A DNA stretch of 34,967 nucleotides from an uncultured Collinsella sp. Its GTDB lineage: Bacteria > Actinomycetota > Coriobacteriia > Coriobacteriales > Coriobacteriaceae. The notes below the pieces were generated by a model. That model worked only from the letters and a program-made list of their open reading frames with translations. It searched no databases and had not been told where the DNA came from. This document shows, piece after piece, positions 31,280 through 34,967 of this stretch. The stretch lies in assembly GCA_902490305.1 (NCBI GenBank), contig CABUDI010000019.1, positions 1 through 34,967 of the forward strand, read 5' to 3'. The position numbers and the translations under genes were made by a program. Numbering within the stretch: the stretch's first letter is position 1; each line of letters begins with the position of its first letter.

Positions 31280-33520
31280 CTATTTCTTAAACCGTGCACC
31301 CTGGCGTTTTCTGCCCGATGCGAACGTGGAACCCTTGCGGGCCTGTGAACGTAAGCGCTCGATCGTCTCGTCCTCAGACGCGCCCTCGAGCATCGCCCGA
31401 ATCTGAACGACGGCATCGCGCAGGCGCGCCGCCTCCTCAAAGTCCATGGCGGCAGAAGCGTTACGCATATCCTCTTCCATGGTTTCGACAATCCGCACAA
31501 GCTCGTCATGCGGCAGTTCTTCCAACTGCTCCGCAAGTGTCTGCTCGGGCGCCACCGTTTCCGGCACGCCGCCCTCGCCCGACTCATCGGGCGTATAGAA
31601 TGCGCCATGACCAAGAGAGTCGCCCTTCGAGCGTCCCTTGGAGCCCACAGTTTTTTCGGCCTCGGCAATAAAACTTGAGATGTCGTTGATGGCCTTGCGC
31701 ACTGTCTTGGGCACAATGCCATGTTCTTCGTTATATGCCATCTGAATCTCGCGACGGCGCTGCGTCTCCTCGATGGCCTCTTTCATCGAATCGGTCACAA
31801 CGTCTGCATACATGATGACTTCACCATCGGCGTTACGGGCCGCACGGCCAATCGTCTGAATCAGCGAACGGCGGTTGCGCAAGAAGCCTTCCTTATCGGC
31901 ATCGAGAATTGCCACCAGTGAGACCTCGGGGAGATCCAAGCCCTCGCGAAGCAGGTTGATGCCAACGAGAACATCGATCTTGCCCTCGCGCAGCGTTCGC
32001 AGGATCTCGACACGGTCCATTGTCGCCGTATCAGAGTGCATGTAATTGACCTTAATGCCCGCGTCGAGCAGATGGTCGGTCAGGTCCTCGGCCATGCGCT
32101 TGGTCAACGTGGTCACCAGCACGCGCTCCTTGCGGGCAACGCGCTCGCGAATCTCGTCCTCAAGATCGTCAATCTGGCCGCGAACTGGACGCACGTCAAT
32201 CTTGGGGTCGAGCAGGCCAGTCGGACGAATAATCTGCTCCACATCGTTTTGGCTCACCCGCAGCTCGTAGTCGCCCGGCGTGGCCGAAACATAGATAAAC
32301 TGGGGTATCCTTGCCTCAAACTCATCGAAACGAAGCGGGCGGTTATCGAGCGCCGAGGGCAGGCGAAAACCGTGTTCCACCAGCGTCACCTTACGCGAGC
32401 GGTCACCTTCGTGCATGCCGCGAATCTGCGGCACCGTCACATGGCTCTCATCGATGATGCAGAGCATATCCTTGGGAAAGTAATCGATTAGGGTAAACGG
32501 CGGCTCACCCGGCTTGCGACCGTCCAGATGACGCGAGTAGTTCTCGATGCCGTTGCAAAAGCCCATCGTCTCGAGCATCTCAAGATCATAATCGGTGCGC
32601 TGCTGCAGACGCTGCGCCTCGAGCAACTTGTCGGTCGCCTTGAGCTCCGCCACGCGCTTCTCGCACTCTTCGCTGATCGATTTCAGAGCAGCCTTGACCT
32701 TCGGCTTCTCGGTCACGTAGTGTGATGCCGGCCATACGGGGATGGCCTCGTACTCACGAAGCATCTCACCGGTGACCTCATCGATCTCGGCAATCAGCTC
32801 GACCTCGTCGCCAAAGAACTCAAACCGCAACGGATGCTCGGCATAGGGCGGATACACGTCGACGACATCGCCGCGCACGCGGAAGGTGCCACGCGCCAAA
32901 TCATAGTCATTGCGATCGTACTGGATATCGATGAGCGCATGGATAAAGTCATCGCGCTCGAGCGGCACTTTCTTGTCGACGTTCGGAGCTAGGCCCGCAT
33001 AGTCCTCGGGAGAGCCAATGCCATAGATACACGAGACCGATGCGACGACAATCACATCGCGTCGAGAGAGCAGCGATGCGGTCGCCTGATGTCGCAACAT
33101 CTCGACCTCTTCGTTAATCGAGGAATCCTTCTCGATATACGTATCGCTTTGCGGCACATACGCTTCGGGTTGATAGTAATCGTAGTACGACACAAAATAG
33201 ACCACAGCATTGTTGGGAAAGAATTCCTTGAGCTCGCTGGCGAGCTGAGCGGCAAGCGTTTTATTGGGAGCCATGACCAGCGTCGGCTTCCCCAGGGCCT
33301 CAATAGTCTTAGCCATCGTGAAGGTCTTGCCCGAACCAGTCACGCCCAGCAAAACCTGATAGCGATCTCCGTCCCTCACACCCTGCACAAGCGACTCAAT
33401 GGCCTTAGGCTGGGAACCAGCGGGCTCGTATGGAGACACGACCTCAAACGGCACCTCAGAGCCCTCAACGCCAAAACGTTTGAGCTCTCCTCCAACACGC
33501 TCAACTTCAAATTCCGCCAT
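31280..33520 (-). CDS. uvrB: UvrB, excinuclease ABC subunit B
   Basis: Helicase-like DNA-loading subunit of nucleotide excision repair. Walker A is LLGVTGSGKTFTMAK; the beta-hairpin region YYDYYQPEAYVPQSDTYIEKDSSINEEV is intact. Later motifs include DESHVTVPQIRGM, YVSATPGDYEL, REGLDLPEVSLVAILDADKEGFLRN and QTIGRAARN, with a C-terminal UVR motif (MDFEEAARLRDAVVQIRAML). At 746 residues it is about 70 longer than most UvrB: the excess is a low-complexity linker before the UVR motif (SKGRSKGDSLGHG... region) and a basic tail (KGSTFASGRKRQGARFKK). The ATG has AGGAG upstream. It is 51 bases after the lytic transglycosylase gene; a TATACT at 33546-33551 may give it its own promoter. Confidence 0.97.
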   Translation of the reverse strand: MAEFEVERVGGELKRFGVEGSEVPFEVVSPYEPAGSQPKAIESLVQGVRDGDRYQVLLGVTGSGKTFTMAKTIEALGKPTLVMAPNKTLAAQLASELKEFFPNNAVVYFVSYYDYYQPEAYVPQSDTYIEKDSSINEEVEMLRHQATASLLSRRDVIVVASVSCIYGIGSPEDYAGLAPNVDKKVPLERDDFIHALIDIQYDRNDYDLARGTFRVRGDVVDVYPPYAEHPLRFEFFGDEVELIAEIDEVTGEMLREYEAIPVWPASHYVTEKPKVKAALKSISEECEKRVAELKATDKLLEAQRLQQRTDYDLEMLETMGFCNGIENYSRHLDGRKPGEPPFTLIDYFPKDMLCIIDESHVTVPQIRGMHEGDRSRKVTLVEHGFRLPSALDNRPLRFDEFEARIPQFIYVSATPGDYELRVSQNDVEQIIRPTGLLDPKIDVRPVRGQIDDLEDEIRERVARKERVLVTTLTKRMAEDLTDHLLDAGIKVNYMHSDTATMDRVEILRTLREGKIDVLVGINLLREGLDLPEVSLVAILDADKEGFLRNRRSLIQTIGRAARNADGEVIMYADVVTDSMKEAIEETQRRREIQMAYNEEHGIVPKTVRKAINDISSFIAEAEKTVGSKGRSKGDSLGHGAFYTPDESGEGGVPETVAPEQTLAEQLEELPHDELVRIVETMEEDMRNASAAMDFEEAARLRDAVVQIRAMLEGASEDETIERLRSQARKGSTFASGRKRQGARFKK

Positions 33521-33571
33521 GGATACTCCTAACTCATATATCTGCAGTATACGCAGGCGGCAGGCATAGTC

Positions 33572-34153
33572 CTATACGAACCGATCGGGATAGAGGGTCT
33601 TGTAGCGAACCCAGGCATTATTGACACGAATCAGATACGCCTGCGTCTCGGGAAAGGTGATTGCATTATGAAGCGACGTGCTCTGCTGCGCCCATCCGTC
33701 GACATTGCCCATGCCGGCGTTATAGGCGGCAATGGCACTGTCAGTCGACCCGTTAAAATACGTTAGAAGATACGAAAGATACGCACAGCCAAACTCGATG
33801 TTCGTAGCGGGATCGTTAAGGTCGCCGGCTGAATACTCGCTGCCATCGACAAGACCCTTGGCAATCATATCCTGGGCAGTCTCGGGCATCAGCTGCATCA
33901 ATCCCTGTGCGCCTTGATTCGACTCAGCCTCGGGATCCCAATTCGATTCTGACTTTATGACAGCACACACCAGATACGGATCAAGATTGTGCGAAATGCT
34001 CGATTGCTTTACGTACGCCTCATAGTCAATTGGATACAAAGGCTGAAAGAAGGCGGCAGGGGCATACGAGTAGACGAGCGAAATAAGGCCGAAGACGAAC
34101 ACGACGGCAAGTGGCGCCACGCGATACCACGTAAAGAAACGTGTCTTAGGCAT
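33572..34153 (-). CDS. Membrane-anchored lytic transglycosylase (SLT domain)
   Basis: A 193-residue protein: one N-terminal membrane helix (about 11-30), then a family-1 SLT domain predicted to cleave peptidoglycan outside the membrane. Catalytic Glu69 lies in IKSESNWDPEAESNQGAQGL; the MQLMPETAQD and YLSYLLTYFNG, AIAAYNAGMGNV motifs follow. I chose the ATG of MPKTRFFTWY: AAGGA lies 8 bases upstream, whereas the ATG three codons earlier would overlap that site. This start overlaps the coaE stop by 8 bases (ATGCCTAA), indicating coupling. It sits between coaE and uvrB, which are close neighbours in other Actinobacteria. Confidence 0.9.
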   Translation of the reverse strand: MPKTRFFTWYRVAPLAVVFVFGLISLVYSYAPAAFFQPLYPIDYEAYVKQSSISHNLDPYLVCAVIKSESNWDPEAESNQGAQGLMQLMPETAQDMIAKGLVDGSEYSAGDLNDPATNIEFGCAYLSYLLTYFNGSTDSAIAAYNAGMGNVDGWAQQSTSLHNAITFPETQAYLIRVNNAWVRYKTLYPDRFV

Positions 34154-34787
34154 CGGCCTCATCCTTATCCACTACATCCCCGAAGCCATGGCGCGCAAGC
34201 CATGAGTCCAGTTGTTCAAAGAGCGAGTTATCGCCTGCCGCATTATCGATTACCGTCGTAGCGAGATTGCAAAGCGAAGCCTCATCAGGTTGGCATGCAG
34301 AGCGCGCATCAAAATCAGAGGACTCCATACCACGATGAATGGCACGCTCGCGACGAACTGCTAAAGGAGCGCTGATAACCAGAATTTCATCAGCCAGGCC
34401 AAAAGCATCCTCAAAACCAGTCGGGGCAGAAACCTCGACAACCGCAAAGGGATAACCGGGGGACGAAACCGTGCAGCAAACCGGATCAAGAATCCTCAGT
34501 GACAGCTGTTCGATGAGAACCGGATGAACGATGCCATTGAGCCGCGCGACTGTATCAGGAGAGGCGAAAGCTCGAGCAGCGAGGACATTGCGGCGAATGC
34601 CGCCCTCCCCGTCCAGAATGTCCCAACCGAATTCTTCCGCGAGGGCATTGACGATATCGGAGCCTGGCACATACAGCGATTTGGCAAGCTCATCCAGATC
34701 GATAAGCATGGCGCCATGAGATTCGAGATAGCGGCAGGCAGTCGACTTACCCGAAGCAATATTGCCCAAGACAAAAACGGTAAACAT
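34146..34787 (-). CDS. coaE: Dephospho-CoA kinase
   Basis: Phosphorylates dephospho-CoA at the 3'-OH, the last step of CoA synthesis. The 213 residues have P-loop GNIASGKST (8-16), GAMLIDLDELAKSL (where the family usually has D-A-D), the lid-associated IRRNVLAARAFASPDTVARLNGIVHPVL, and DEILVISAPLAVRRERAIHRG. The usual DIPLLFE motif is replaced by VVEVSAPTGFED, so it is a divergent member. The ATG of MFTVFVLGN with GGGAGG five bases upstream is preferred; a 43-codon extension is promoter sequence. First gene of coaE-slt-uvrB. Confidence 0.87.
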   Translation of the reverse strand: MFTVFVLGNIASGKSTACRYLESHGAMLIDLDELAKSLYVPGSDIVNALAEEFGWDILDGEGGIRRNVLAARAFASPDTVARLNGIVHPVLIEQLSLRILDPVCCTVSSPGYPFAVVEVSAPTGFEDAFGLADEILVISAPLAVRRERAIHRGMESSDFDARSACQPDEASLCNLATTVIDNAAGDNSLFEQLDSWLARHGFGDVVDKDEADA

Positions 34788-34815
34788 CAAGTCCTCCCTA
34801 ACGCCAATGGGAGTT

Positions 34816-34846
34816 ATTATCGCGCAAATACAAAAGAAGGACTCAA
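34816..34846 (-). promoter_or_regulatory. Possible promoter of coaE
   Basis: On the minus strand TTGAGT (34841-34846) and GATAAT (34816-34821) are 19 bases apart, in an AT-rich stretch 29 bases before the coaE ATG. Spacing is long, so the call is weak. Confidence 0.35.
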
Positions 34847-34914
34847 AATACAGCCAAACAGTAAGAGAAGCTAAACGAAGGCGAGTTCGTGTATTACAAC
34901 CCTCTATTAAACGC

Positions 34915-34944
34915 AAAAAAGGGGGAGGCCGCGAGGCCTCCCCC
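34915..34944 (-). terminator. Terminator of an unseen gene to the right
   Basis: GGGGGAGGCC (34921-34930) pairs perfectly with GGCCTCCCCC (34935-34944) around GCGA. On the minus strand six T follow (complement of 34915-34920). It must end a minus-strand gene beyond the right edge and insulates coaE from it. Confidence 0.9.
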
Positions 34945-34967
34945 TTCTCAGTTCAAGCGTACGGCTC

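Noticed and set aside
1..34967. CRISPR arrays, tRNA, rRNA, phage genes, toxin-antitoxin pairs or restriction systems
   Set aside because: None was seen: no regularly spaced repeats, no cloverleaf or rRNA-like sequence, and all credible frames are assigned to metabolic, repair, envelope or transport genes.

Overview
The window is a dense, high-GC actinobacterial chromosome segment. Gene content and order (coaE, uvrB, uvrA, uvrC, rapZ, whiA, gap, pgk, tpiA) and protein style point to the Coriobacteriia. A gut Collinsella-like organism is the best guess, but this is inferred from memory of protein families and was not searched. No rRNA, tRNA, CRISPR array, insertion sequence, integrase or phage gene is visible. 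About 22 protein genes fill the window and only one gap exceeds 300 bases (17404-17752).

Layout from left to right. Positions 1-4810 hold a minus-strand glycolytic operon, read gap, pgk, tpiA, gpmI. A hairpin terminator lies between gap and pgk and a strong terminator follows gpmI. Positions 5002-6840 hold whiA and rapZ (minus) with only 6 bases between them; yvcK, which usually separates them, is missing. Positions 6871-17590 hold a complete-looking sialic-acid uptake and catabolism cluster on the minus strand. It starts with a Tat-type lipoprotein solute-binding protein, then a permease, a fused permease-ATPase, an ATPase, two tandem CE7-type esterase-like proteins (the second without its nucleophile), NanA, NanK and NanE. 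Its gene junctions carry conspicuous long RNA hairpins, and its leader carries nested inverted repeats that look like operators. Positions 17753-24898 hold ybaK, murJ and uvrC (one minus-strand operon) and uvrA, which has a LexA-box-like site upstream.

Positions 25092-31214 run on the plus strand: an LtaS-like membrane phosphoglycerol transferase, then an operon of an Mrp/ApbC P-loop ATPase, an HI0933/YhiN-type flavoprotein and a larger FAD-dependent dehydrogenase. It ends at a convergent terminator. Positions 31280-34787 hold coaE, a small lytic transglycosylase and uvrB (minus). At the right edge is the terminator of a gene lying outside the window.

How it fits together: the core block keeps the order known from other Actinobacteria, and all three UvrABC excision genes lie within about 16 kb. 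The sialic-acid cluster sits exactly between uvrC and rapZ, which are neighbours in many Actinobacteria, so it looks like an accessory metabolic island placed in a conserved backbone. The pathway would import Neu5Ac (SatABCD-like), possibly remove O-acetyl groups (CE7 esterase), cleave to ManNAc and pyruvate (NanA), phosphorylate (NanK) and epimerise to GlcNAc-6-P (NanE). NagA, NagB, a sialidase and a NanR regulator are not in this window. The most interesting items are the active/inactive CE7 pair, the long intercistronic hairpins of the nan operon, the nested operators, and a TAAAACGTTT box shared by the glycolytic and sialic-acid promoter regions.
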